NCBI RefSeq assembly: GCF_008370495.1
Contig: NZ_VTUX01000007.1
Location: 62,001-126,000 of the forward strand
DNA length: 64,000 bases
Source: Pseudohalioglobus sediminis
GTDB taxonomy: Bacteria; Pseudomonadota; Gammaproteobacteria; Pseudomonadales; Halieaceae
Direction of reading: 5' to 3'
Part shown: positions 9,360 through 17,408 of the stretch, piece after piece
How the letters are laid out: each line of letters begins with the position of its first letter
How positions within the stretch are numbered: position 1 is the first letter of the stretch
Position numbers and translations under genes: made by a program
The notes under the pieces: generated by a model
The model's input: the letters and a program-made list of their open reading frames with translations, nothing else
What the model was told of the DNA's origin: nothing
The model's database searches: none

Positions 9360-9401
9360 TTCATCTAAATCAATGTCCGGTCCTTGCGGATGCTGCACAC
9401 T
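9360..9401 (+). promoter_or_regulatory. FNR/Anr-like box with class II-spaced -10
   Basis: Bases 9360-9373 read TTCATCTAAATCAA, one mismatch from the FNR consensus TTGAT-N4-ATCAA, and the symmetry extends outward (ACATTCAT/ATCAATGT, 7 of 8 positions). A CACACT hexamer at 9396-9401 begins exactly 22 bases after the box, the spacing expected when an FNR/CRP-family activator sits at -41.5 in a class II promoter. It lies about 55 bases upstream of the DUF1538 operon. The -10 is weak, which suits an activated promoter. CRP or another family member could use the site instead. Confidence 0.45.
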
Positions 9402-9427
9402 AGGCGCGCATCCAGAGAAGGATTGGC

Positions 9428-10162
9428 GTGTCCAAGACCCTGAAAAAACTGTTCACCGCAATGCTCGGCAGCCTGCGCGACCTGTTGCCGATCATTCTCG
9501 TCATCCTGTTTTTCCAGTTTGCCGTACTCGGGCAACCCCTGCCCAATGTCATACAGATACTACTGGGTGTGGTGTTTGTCGTACTGGGCCTCACCTTCTT
9601 CATTTTTGGCCTGGAACAGGGCCTGTTTCCCATCGGCGAATCCATGGCCACAGCGCTGGCCCGCAAGGGCAGCCTGTTCTGGTTGATTGCCTTTGCCTTT
9701 GCCCTGGGCTTTGGCACCACCGTTGCAGAACCGGCTTTGATCGCCGTGGCGGCGGAAGCGGCGACGGTGGCCGCCGAGGGCGGCATGATCGAAGACAGCA
9801 GTGACGCGCGCGAGAACTACGCCAGCGGACTGCGTTACACGGTGGCGCTATCGGTGGGCCTGGCTATCGTCATCGGCGTTATCCGCATACTGCGTGGCTG
9901 GCCGGTGCAATGGCTGATTATCGGCGGCTACATCCTGGTGGTCATCATGACCATGTTCGCACCGCGGGAAATCATCGGCATCGCCTATGACTCCGGCGGT
10001 GTCACCACGTCCACCATCACCGTACCGCTGGTCACAGCCCTGGGCGTGGGACTGGCCAGCTCTATCCGCGGCCGCAACCCGATGATCGATGGCTTCGGCC
10101 TCATTGCTTTCGCCTCCCTTACCCCGATGATCTTCGTCATGGCCTACGGGATGCTGATCTGA
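9428..10162 (+). CDS. DUF1538 membrane protein, first half-unit
   Basis: A 244-residue polytopic membrane protein with about six to seven helices. It has the DUF1538 signatures [14 protein letters not shown] near residue 97, a re-entrant-looking [16 protein letters not shown] near 190, and [15 protein letters not shown]. The start is GTG at 9428 with GAGAAGGA upstream. DUF1538 is annotated as a putative permease without a known substrate. Its stop overlaps the next gene's ATG, so the two half-size proteins are translationally coupled and probably form a heterodimer equivalent to the two-repeat DUF1538 proteins of other bacteria. Confidence 0.85.
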   Translation: MSKTLKKLFTAMLGSLRDLLPIILVILFFQFAVLGQPLPNVIQILLGVVFVVLGLTFFIFGLEQGLFPIGESMATALARKGSLFWLIAFAFALGFGTTVAEPALIAVAAEAATVAAEGGMIEDSSDARENYASGLRYTVALSVGLAIVIGVIRILRGWPVQWLIIGGYILVVIMTMFAPREIIGIAYDSGGVTTSTITVPLVTALGVGLASSIRGRNPMIDGFGLIAFASLTPMIFVMAYGMLI

Positions 10163-10968
10163 TGGACATACTCTCCGAGGTATGGAACACCCTGCTTGCC
10201 ACGATCACCGATGTGCTGCCCATCGCGGCGATCATCTTCGGCTTCCAGTTTGTGGTGCTGCGCCAGAAGCCGGCCAACCTGCCGCAGATACTGTTCGGTT
10301 TTCTCTGGGTGCTGATCGGCCTGTCACTGTTCCTGCTCGGGCTGGAGTGGTGCCTGTTCCCGCTGGGGCGCCTGATGGCGGGGCAGCTCACCGACCCGAC
10401 GTTTATCCTCGCAGGCCTGGAAGCAGGCCAGACCGCGGCGGATATCCGCTGGCAGGATTACTACTGGGTCTACATTTTCGCTTTCATGATCGGCTTCAGC
10501 ACAACGATTGCCGAGCCCTCACTGATCGCCGTGGCCATCAAGGCCAACCAGGTATCTGCCGGCGCGATTGGCATCTGGGGCCTGCGCATCGCCGTGGCAC
10601 TCGGTGTGGCTGTGGGTATTTCCCTGGGTTGTTATCGCATCGTCGTCGGCGACCCGATTCACTGGTACATCATCACCGGCTACGTTTTCGTGGTATTGCA
10701 GACCGCGGTGGCGCCAAAAATGATCATTCCCCTGGCCTATGACTCTGGCGGCGTGACCACTTCCACCGTCACCGTGCCGCTGGTGGCAGCCCTTGGCCTG
10801 GGGCTGTCGGAGACCGTACCGGGACGCAACCCACTTATCGACGGCTTTGGCCTGATCGCCTTTGCCAGCCTGTTTCCCATCCTCTCGGTAATGGCCTACG
10901 CGCAGCTTTCGGAACTGCGCTCGGCGCTCGCCCGGAGACGCAGAACGAAAGCGCGTAACAGCGCCTGA
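10162..10968 (+). CDS. DUF1538 membrane protein, second half-unit
   Basis: A 268-residue paralogue of the preceding protein with the same marks: FSTTIAEPSLIAVAIKA near residue 113, [19 protein letters not shown] near 193, and [16 protein letters not shown] short basic tail follows the last helix. It overlaps the upstream gene by one base and lies 10 bases before the PII-like gene. The paired repeats suggest an inverted- or direct-repeat transporter assembled from two chains. The substrate is unknown; the nitrogen-sensor-like and CBS partners downstream suggest an ion or small metabolite under nucleotide or energy control. Confidence 0.85.
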   Translation: MDILSEVWNTLLATITDVLPIAAIIFGFQFVVLRQKPANLPQILFGFLWVLIGLSLFLLGLEWCLFPLGRLMAGQLTDPTFILAGLEAGQTAADIRWQDYYWVYIFAFMIGFSTTIAEPSLIAVAIKANQVSAGAIGIWGLRIAVALGVAVGISLGCYRIVVGDPIHWYIITGYVFVVLQTAVAPKMIIPLAYDSGGVTTSTVTVPLVAALGLGLSETVPGRNPLIDGFGLIAFASLFPILSVMAYAQLSELRSALARRRRTKARNSA

Positions 10969-10978
10969 GGAGAAACCC

Positions 10979-11329
10979 ATGCACTTCAAGATGATTATCG
11001 TATTTGTCGAGGACGACAAAACCGAGGACGTGATGGACGCCGCCCGTGAGGCCGGCGCCACGGGCGCCACGGTAATTACCAATGCCCGTGGCGATGGCCT
11101 CAATGTGAGCAAGACATTCCTGGGCCTGTCACTGGAAACACAGCGAGACGTGATCCTGTTCCTGGTGGAGCAGCATCTGTCGCGTCACATACTGGAACGT
11201 ATTAACGAAGCCGGCGAACTCGACACCAAACCCGGCACCGGCATTGCGTTCCAGGTCGACGTGGAGGATGCCGTCGGGATCATGCACCAGGCGCAGGAAA
11301 TTTCGCAGGATGTCGAGGAGTTATTGTAA
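10979..11329 (+). CDS. PII-like signalling protein
   Basis: A 116-residue protein with the PII ferredoxin-like fold pattern (beta strand KMIIVFVEDDKTEDVMDAAR, then AGATGATVITNARG, with a later TGIAFQVDVEDAVGI strand). It lacks the tyrosine-containing T-loop of GlnB/GlnK, so it belongs to the broad PII-like group that binds nucleotides and regulates adjacent membrane proteins. It follows the DUF1538 pair by 10 bases with a GGAGAAA ribosome site and overlaps the CBS gene by one base. Its likely role is ligand-dependent gating of the DUF1538 pair; that is inference from linkage. Confidence 0.8.
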   Translation: MHFKMIIVFVEDDKTEDVMDAAREAGATGATVITNARGDGLNVSKTFLGLSLETQRDVILFLVEQHLSRHILERINEAGELDTKPGTGIAFQVDVEDAVGIMHQAQEISQDVEELL

Positions 11330-11733
11330 TGCCAAAGACGCTGATAAAAGCCCGGGACGTGATGTGCGCAAGCCACCTGGAACTGGACGGACTGGCAACC
11401 GTGAGTCAGGCGCTGCAGGCGATGCAAAGCGGGCAGTCCGAGGTTGTGATTGTCAGGAAGCGGGACGAGCACGACGCTTTCGGTATCGTGTTGCTGTCAG
11501 ATATCGCCAAGAAAGTGCTGGCCCGCGATCGCGCGCCAGAGCGGGTGAATCTCTATGAGATCATGTCCAAGCCGGTAATCCCGGTGGAAGCGGACATGGA
11601 CGTGCGCTATGTGGCGCGCCTGTTCGACAGCTTTGGGCTGTCCAGCGCACCGGTGGTGGAAAAGGGCGTGGTGATCGGCATCGTCAGCTACCAGGAACTC
11701 GTATTCAATGGGCTATACAAACTCATCGAATAA
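11329..11733 (+). CDS. CBS domain-pair protein
   Basis: A 134-residue protein made of two CBS motifs (about residues 10-62 and 75-130; for example ARDVMCASHLELDGLATVSQ and the C-terminal FGLSSAPVVEKGVVIGIVSY). CBS pairs bind adenine nucleotides and often gate transporters. It is the last gene of the DUF1538-DUF1538-PII-CBS unit, with its ATG overlapping the PII stop. With no catalytic domain attached it is best read as a stand-alone regulatory subunit. Confidence 0.85.
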   Translation: MPKTLIKARDVMCASHLELDGLATVSQALQAMQSGQSEVVIVRKRDEHDAFGIVLLSDIAKKVLARDRAPERVNLYEIMSKPVIPVEADMDVRYVARLFDSFGLSSAPVVEKGVVIGIVSYQELVFNGLYKLIE

Positions 11734-11775
11734 GCGCCGTGGCCTGCGCCGCCGTGTTTGCGTACAGGGGAGGCC

Positions 11776-12033
11776 TTAACCCTCGTCCTGTTGCCCTGCC
11801 TCGGATTCAAGCCAAGTGAGGATGCTGTCGTATTCGGCGTAGCTCAAACACAGGGCAGAGCAGATGCGCTCCCGTGAATGGCCAATCTTGCGCAGGCTCC
11901 GGAACAGGCTCACATCCAGGTGGGCCATTGTGACCGGGTCAATGCCCGCGGCAAGCACGCTGCCGATAGAGGTGTTCAGTGCGCCACTGCCGACTCCCGC
12001 ATTGGCACGATGAGTGTGTGTCGTATTTCGCAT
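11776..12033 (-). CDS. Small protein of unknown function
   Basis: An 85-residue protein not recognised from sequence. The first 25 residues are Asn/Gly/Ser-rich. The rest is helical, with a segment resembling a short helix-turn-helix (RSLRKIGHSRERICSALCLS, then YAEYDSILTWL). A GAGGGA ribosome-like site precedes the ATG. It converges with the CBS gene and lies downstream of the korAB-ferritin genes, about 220 bases after them, a gap in which I see nothing definite. It could be a small DNA- or protein-binding factor, but no function can be claimed. Confidence 0.45.
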   Translation of the reverse strand: MRNTTHTHRANAGVGSGALNTSIGSVLAAGIDPVTMAHLDVSLFRSLRKIGHSRERICSALCLSYAEYDSILTWLESEAGQQDEG

Positions 12034-12252
12034 ATTCAGTCCCTCGCCCCTGGGGGCACAGAGCTACCACTTCGTTATTAGGGTTAACGCCATGTGCTGA
12101 ACAGCATAGGTGGTGTGGTGGTATGCGGGTAACCGGACAGGCCACAGGTGTGACCGGGTTCGCAATAAATCTGGACTTTTTCGCCAACGGGGCTGGCGGA
12201 AAGGCGTTTGCGACCCTCCGCCGCCCTCTCTTCCCGCTGGCGGATTCCCGCT

Positions 12253-12762
12253 TTACTCGGGCATGTGCGGCTCGTCATCTTCCTCGAGATGGTGCCCGCT
12301 CTCTTCCGGCAGGGCGCCGATCTTCTTGACCAGCTGGGCGGCGTGGGAAGCCTCTTCGGCCGCAAATTGCGCGGCAAACTGGCGCGTTTGCGCATCCTCG
12401 CTGGTTTGCGCAAACGAGGCGTAAAACTTCTGCGCGGCCCGCTCGTTATCCAGGGCCAGCAACATGGCATCACGCAGACTCATGCGGTAATGCACCGCCT
12501 CGTAACTGGCCGCCTCCGGCGATTCCTCGTCCGGCCACTGGAATTCCCAGGCCTTGAGCTCCGGCAACTGATGCTCCGCAGCGATCTCGGCAACCTCGGC
12601 CAGGTGCAGCCGTGATTCTTCGGCCATGCGCGCAAAGAACGCCGCCACCTCACTGTTGTGATGTGCCGTCATTGACTCGGCCAGCTCCAGGTAGCGCTCC
12701 CGCGCCTCGGACTCCAGCTCGACGGAGTGCGCCAGGAATTCGGCCAGTGATTGTGTGCTCAT
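12253..12762 (-). CDS. Ferritin-like (rubrerythrin-type) protein
   Basis: A 169-residue four-helix protein with the spaced Glu/His iron ligands of the rubrerythrin/ferritin-like diiron family: ELESEARERYLELAE (helix 1), EESRLHLAEVAEIAAEH (helix 2), DNERAAQKFYASFA (helix 3) and EEASHAAQLVKKI (helix 4). There is no C-terminal rubredoxin domain. Its ATG overlaps the korB stop by four bases (ATGA), so it is made with the 2-oxoacid:ferredoxin oxidoreductase. A role in iron handling or peroxide protection of that oxygen-sensitive Fe-S enzyme is plausible, but not shown. Confidence 0.8.
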   Translation of the reverse strand: MSTQSLAEFLAHSVELESEARERYLELAESMTAHHNSEVAAFFARMAEESRLHLAEVAEIAAEHQLPELKAWEFQWPDEESPEAASYEAVHYRMSLRDAMLLALDNERAAQKFYASFAQTSEDAQTRQFAAQFAAEEASHAAQLVKKIGALPEESGHHLEEDDEPHMPE

Positions 12763-13583
12763 ATCTTGAATCCCAGGGTCAGGTCGTTGGATTTTACATC
12801 CGGCGCGGCGGGCGGCCAGGTCTCGCGTTGGGCATTGTATAACACGCCGGTCTGGAAGCCGTCCTCATGCAGGAACAGCCTTGCCGCCTCGTCTGCATCA
12901 GCTACCGGCGCTTCCTCGCGTTCATGCACGATGGATTTCCAGTCTGTCTGCTCCGGGCAGAAGGTGATGCACTGTGAGAGCACGTGCACGAAACTGAATC
13001 CCGGGTGCTCTACCGCCTCGGCGATCAGCCTCGCTGTCTGGTTCGGATTGCCCGAATAGCCGCGTGCGATCCAGGGCGCGCCGGATGCCAGCGCCAGCGC
13101 GGCCGGCTTGAACGGGCGCACACCCGGGCCGTGCGGCGTCAGCTTGCTGTGGTCCCAGTCGGAGGCGGTAGTCGGCGACGCCTGTCCCTTGGTCATGCCG
13201 TATACCTCATTGTCCATGGCGATATAGGTCATGTTCACATTGCGGCGACAGGCGTGGATGAAATGGTTGCCGCCGATGGAGAAACCGTCGCCATCACCCC
13301 CGAGTGCGATCACAGTCAGGTCCGGTCGCGCCACTTTCAGCCCCTGGGCAATGGCAAGGCCGCGCCCATGCACGCTGTGAAAGCCGTAGCTGTCGACGTA
13401 GGCAGGCAATCTCGAGGAGCAACCAATACCGGACACCAGTACCGTGTCATCCTTGTCGATCCCCAGTGCGGCGAAGGCCTTGGTCAGCGCATTGAGCACC
13501 GAGAAATGGCCACAGCCCGGGCACCAGATCGGTTTAACGGCGGACTTGTAGTCCCTGGGTTTTAGCTGCAGGGGTTCGTTCAT
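12759..13583 (-). CDS. korB: 2-oxoacid:ferredoxin oxidoreductase subunit beta (KorB-like)
   Basis: A 274-residue TPP-binding subunit. Cys21 and Cys24 (WCPGCGH), Cys55 (GIGCSS) and a later cysteine (QCITFC) fit the ligands of the proximal 4Fe-4S cluster. GDGD at 96-99 followed by GGNHFIHACRRN and NEVYGMTKGQ is the TPP/Mg site. With KorA it oxidatively decarboxylates a 2-oxoacid, most likely 2-oxoglutarate, reducing ferredoxin. The long upstream extension of the frame is rejected: the ATG at 13583 has GAGGTG upstream and overlaps the korA stop by four bases. Confidence 0.9.
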   Translation of the reverse strand: MNEPLQLKPRDYKSAVKPIWCPGCGHFSVLNALTKAFAALGIDKDDTVLVSGIGCSSRLPAYVDSYGFHSVHGRGLAIAQGLKVARPDLTVIALGGDGDGFSIGGNHFIHACRRNVNMTYIAMDNEVYGMTKGQASPTTASDWDHSKLTPHGPGVRPFKPAALALASGAPWIARGYSGNPNQTARLIAEAVEHPGFSFVHVLSQCITFCPEQTDWKSIVHEREEAPVADADEAARLFLHEDGFQTGVLYNAQRETWPPAAPDVKSNDLTLGFKI

Positions 13584-15283
13584 GCTGCTGTCACCTCCTC
13601 GATATATTGCGCGATGGCCGCGCCGCTGAGCGGCACCGGGCCGGCGCGGGAGTAACGCTGTACCGGCATCGCAAAATCCATCTGCCCGCGCAGGTAGTGA
13701 TACAACTGGGCGCCGTGGTTCTGTTCCACCACGCAGACGCGGCTGCAACCGGCGATGGCCGCCTGCAGCTTGTCCACCGGTAGTGGCGCCAGCAGTCGCA
13801 GTGAGATAACGCGACTGCCCACACCACGTTCCGCCAGCAGGTCGGCGGCTTCGCCCACCGCCGCGGAGGCGGATCCGAAGCAGACCAGGGCCAGGTCGCC
13901 CTCGCCCTCGATGCGCGCCCAGGCGTCACCGTACTCGTAATCCGTAAGCTTGCGTTCGCGTTTGGCCAGTTGCTGCTGGTGGTCGTCATCCCGCGCCGAC
14001 GGTGTACCGGCCTCGTTGTGCTCCAGGCCATCGGCCGTGAAACGCCGATCGGCATCACCCGGCGTCGCCAGCGTGGAGATGCCATTCTCGGTGAGACGAT
14101 AGCGCAGGTAGTCGTTGTCGTCGGGTGCGCTCACCGGCGCCAGTGGCGCACAGCGCACCGGCTCGGTGATCACCGCGGTGGACTGGCCGATAAACTGGTC
14201 TGACAGCACGATAGCGGCCGTTTGCAGCTGCTGGGCAAGGTATACCGCCCACGCACTGGTGTAGACGCAATCGGCAATATCCAGCGGCGCCAGCACCAGG
14301 TGTGGTGCATCACCGTGCAGGCCATACAGGGCTATATTCAGATCACTCTGCTCTGACTTGGTGGGAATGCCCGTGGAGGGCCCACCGCGCATCACATTGA
14401 GTATGGTGACCGGCGTTTCACTGGCGACCGCCAGGCCGATGCTCTCCGTCATCAGGGCCAGCCCCGGCCCGGAGGTGGCAGTGAACGCCGGCACGCCGCC
14501 AAAGGCGGCACCGATGGTCATGTTGATGGCCGCCAGTTCGTCCTCCGCCTGCACCAGGTTGCCGCCCAGTTGCTCCAGCCCGCCGGCCATCCACTCCAGC
14601 ACATCGGAGGCCGGCGTGATCGGATAGGCGGCTACAAAGCGCACGCCTGCCTCCAGTGCTCCCAGCCCGGCGGCCTGGTTGCCGCTGATATACCAGCATC
14701 CCGCAGTGCCCAGCGCCGGCACCGCCAGTTCTGCCGGTATCGCCTGCTCGCAACCGGCAGTGATACAGGCCTCTGCCGCCGCCTGGTAGGCCGCCGGCTT
14801 GCCCGCCAGTTTTTGCCTGGCAAGGCCACCGAGCGTGCCGGCATCCAGACCGAGCAACTGCCCGATGAGGCCCACTGCGAACATATTCACCCTGCCCTCG
14901 GCGTGGGCCTGCTCAGCCATGGATTTCATCGGCAGTCGCACCAGCTTCGGCTGCGCGGCCAGCACGCTCTCGGGCACATCGCCCTGCTCCTCGCAGATCA
15001 CCGTGCAGCCGGGCGCGAGGCGAATTTCATCGCCAAAGCGGTCGTAGTTGTTCCAGTCAAAGGCCAGTAATACCTGGTAGGCGCTGGCAGGGGTGTAGCG
15101 TTCGGATTCAGTGAGCTTCAACAGGGCGGCGGATTCGCCACCGCGAATCTGCGGGCCGAAGGCCTTGCGCAGCAGGCCGCGCCCGCCCTCCCTGGCCCAT
15201 GCCTGCAGCAGCAGTTCACCCACGGATATGACACCGGCGCCCCCGGCACCGGTGATGGCGATACTCAATTCAACTGGTTTCAT
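13580..15283 (-). CDS. korA: 2-oxoacid:ferredoxin oxidoreductase subunit alpha (gamma-alpha fusion, KorA-like)
   Basis: A 567-residue protein: an N-terminal gamma domain (residues about 1-190, GAGGAGVISVGELLLQAW and FGPQIRGGESAALL), then the alpha pyrimidine-binding domain (AAYPITPASDVLEWMAG, TATSGPGLALMTESIGLAV) and a C-terminal transketolase-like domain ending EVTAA. The fused architecture is the usual aerobic KorA form, which often works as a reductive or oxidative 2-oxoglutarate enzyme in aerobic proteobacteria. It is first in the korA-korB-ferritin operon; both junctions are four-base overlaps. Confidence 0.9.
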   Translation of the reverse strand: MKPVELSIAITGAGGAGVISVGELLLQAWAREGGRGLLRKAFGPQIRGGESAALLKLTESERYTPASAYQVLLAFDWNNYDRFGDEIRLAPGCTVICEEQGDVPESVLAAQPKLVRLPMKSMAEQAHAEGRVNMFAVGLIGQLLGLDAGTLGGLARQKLAGKPAAYQAAAEACITAGCEQAIPAELAVPALGTAGCWYISGNQAAGLGALEAGVRFVAAYPITPASDVLEWMAGGLEQLGGNLVQAEDELAAINMTIGAAFGGVPAFTATSGPGLALMTESIGLAVASETPVTILNVMRGGPSTGIPTKSEQSDLNIALYGLHGDAPHLVLAPLDIADCVYTSAWAVYLAQQLQTAAIVLSDQFIGQSTAVITEPVRCAPLAPVSAPDDNDYLRYRLTENGISTLATPGDADRRFTADGLEHNEAGTPSARDDDHQQQLAKRERKLTDYEYGDAWARIEGEGDLALVCFGSASAAVGEAADLLAERGVGSRVISLRLLAPLPVDKLQAAIAGCSRVCVVEQNHGAQLYHYLRGQMDFAMPVQRYSRAGPVPLSGAAIAQYIEEVTAA

Positions 15284-15445
15284 TATGACTCGCTTATTTT
15301 TCTGCTGTCATAGAGTAGCCGCTGGCGGCCGCCACGCCAGCCCTAAATGGCTGAACGTTGTTCTCGCTCAAGGGATTTCCGCAGCAAGCGGTGGACCCGG
15401 CCGGGCAATGACCGCGCGCCGCGGGGGCGCGCGCCGGGTAAAGCG

Positions 15446-17317
15446 CTAGGCTGCCCGCAACGCCCGTCCCAGGGTGCGCTTGCCGAGGACCTCACCAAAT
15501 TCGCCGTCCTGCCATGCCAGCTCGCCGTTGATGAAGGTGTGCGTGACCACACCGTCCGAGCGGCTGACCATCTGCTCATGTTCAAACAGTTCGCGGTAGA
15601 TCAGCTTGCGGTTGCTGGCGTCGTCCCAGTTGCGCAATGCCTCGGGGTCAATCATCACGATGTCGGCTTGATCGCCCAACTCCAGCGTGCCCACATCAAG
15701 CCCGAAGAATTCTGCCGGTTCGCGCGTGAGCCGCTTTACCATCCTGGCGACGGTGTCCAGCGACTGCTTCTGGGCCAGCTTCAGCGACATCAGGTTGGCG
15801 TCGAAGAACGCCATGTTGGTGATATGCGCACCCGAGTCGTTGAACCCGGGCATGGTGCTCTTGTGCAACAGCAGGTCCAGCGTAGCGCGGTTGCCCACGT
15901 TGGCCACGTCAACCCAGTAACGGAAGCCCTTGTCGTATTCGCGCATCATGTGCAGCATGAAATCGGCATCATCGCTGGTGGGCCGCGGGAACTTTTCAAA
16001 GGCCTCGCGCTCGGCTTCGGAGCGGGCCTCATCGGCCTGGCCGCGCTGGAAGCGCAGCAGGCGATCAAATACCTGCTGCAGGGTCTCACCTTCCCACTCG
16101 GGCACCGGCGCGCCGTCAAAGTGCATGCGGAACAGGTCCCTCGGCACCAGGTTATCGGGCAGCCCGATCTTGGTGCGGATACTGGCCAGGCCCTTGTCAT
16201 CGCGCCCGTGACGCCAGTCTTTGCGGAACTGCTCGACGAAAGCCGGGTCGTTGAGCAGCGCCAGGCGCCCTTCGCGATCGTCGTATTCCTTGGCTATCAG
16301 CTGGCAGGTGGAGTCGAGTTCTTCGTACAAAGGACTGACGATGCCATCTGACCAGATACGAAAGCTGGTGCCGAGCGCCTGGAAGTGGATATTGCCCTTG
16401 AACAGCTTGCTGTTCATCAGCGAGGCGAAGCCGAGGAAGCCCTTGACCGCCTTGGGCGCCAGCACAAACTCCACCGCCGACAGCGCCGACGTCTTCAGCG
16501 TCTTACCAAAGAGGCGGCCGCTGGTGAGCATGAAATACAGGAATGCCTTGATGCGGTGTTCAAGGATCGGCGTGGTCTGCCATACACGGTCGCGACCCCG
16601 GACCACCTTCAACAGACGCTTCAACTCGCCGAAGCTGGCGAACTGGGTGGGAATACGCTTGTCGGTGTGGGGGTCGTTGGACAGGTAGTGAAACGGCAGG
16701 CCATCGGTACTCATGCCCAGGTAGCCCTGGTCCATGGCCTCAGACAGCAGGCCCTCCATGCGCTGCAATTCTGCCTCGGTGGGTTCGCGGGAGATACTCT
16801 GTTCAAGCCCCATCACTTCCACACGCAGCATGGAATGCGGCACGAACACGCCGACATTGGGACCCAGGGGAATGTTGCTGAAGTGATCCATGTACTCACC
16901 GGTGGTTTGCCAGTCCACCGCCTGCACACACTTGCGCAATACCGACTTGGGAATATTCTCGACCCGGGTGAAACAGTCCACTATCGGGTCCTGATCGCCT
17001 TCCAGCTGGCTACCGAAGCAGGTACCCAGGCTGCAGTTGCCCACCAGCACCGTGGTGGTGCCGTGGCGCACCACTTCCGGCAGGCCGGGTTCCAGGTCCA
17101 CTTCCAGGTCCAGGTGGGTATGGATGTCGAGCAGGCCCGGCATCAGCCATTTGCCTTTCCCGTCTATTACTTCCGCGGCCATGGACCGGGGCAGGAACAT
17201 GCCCTTGGCGGCCACGCGCCCGCCTTTAATAGCGATATCCATCTCCCGGGGCTTGTCACCGGTACCGTCGAATACCAGCGCGTTCTGGATCAGGGTGTCC
17301 CAGGTTTTTCTGGACAT
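15446..17317 (-). CDS. N-acyl-D-amino-acid deacylase family amidohydrolase
   Basis: A 623-residue metal-dependent amidohydrolase of the D-aminoacylase group. Visible parts are the N-terminal beta sandwich (ALVFDGTGDKPREMDIAIKG), the metal site HTHLDLE near residue 66, HGTTTVLVGNCSLG, MSTDGLPFHYLSND, the late metal/aspartate motif NDSGAHITNMAFFD near 510, and the closing sandwich strand GVVTHTFINGELAW. A textbook AGGAGGT ribosome site precedes the ATG. The substrate cannot be fixed; many family members of this length in marine gammaproteobacteria are orphan hydrolases. It is divergent from selO across about 90 bases. Confidence 0.85.
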   Translation of the reverse strand: MSRKTWDTLIQNALVFDGTGDKPREMDIAIKGGRVAAKGMFLPRSMAAEVIDGKGKWLMPGLLDIHTHLDLEVDLEPGLPEVVRHGTTTVLVGNCSLGTCFGSQLEGDQDPIVDCFTRVENIPKSVLRKCVQAVDWQTTGEYMDHFSNIPLGPNVGVFVPHSMLRVEVMGLEQSISREPTEAELQRMEGLLSEAMDQGYLGMSTDGLPFHYLSNDPHTDKRIPTQFASFGELKRLLKVVRGRDRVWQTTPILEHRIKAFLYFMLTSGRLFGKTLKTSALSAVEFVLAPKAVKGFLGFASLMNSKLFKGNIHFQALGTSFRIWSDGIVSPLYEELDSTCQLIAKEYDDREGRLALLNDPAFVEQFRKDWRHGRDDKGLASIRTKIGLPDNLVPRDLFRMHFDGAPVPEWEGETLQQVFDRLLRFQRGQADEARSEAEREAFEKFPRPTSDDADFMLHMMREYDKGFRYWVDVANVGNRATLDLLLHKSTMPGFNDSGAHITNMAFFDANLMSLKLAQKQSLDTVARMVKRLTREPAEFFGLDVGTLELGDQADIVMIDPEALRNWDDASNRKLIYRELFEHEQMVSRSDGVVTHTFINGELAWQDGEFGEVLGKRTLGRALRAA

Positions 17318-17408
17318 GTATTACCTCCTGCTTACTGCATCACAACTGGACTAATCTTAACCAACTCACGTATATAGCAGAACTACATCCCCGAGGATAG
17401 ACGCCAGC

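Noticed and set aside
15411-15439. GC-only palindrome just after the amidohydrolase stop
   Set aside because: It could help terminate transcription, but no T tract follows on either strand, so I do not call it as a terminator.
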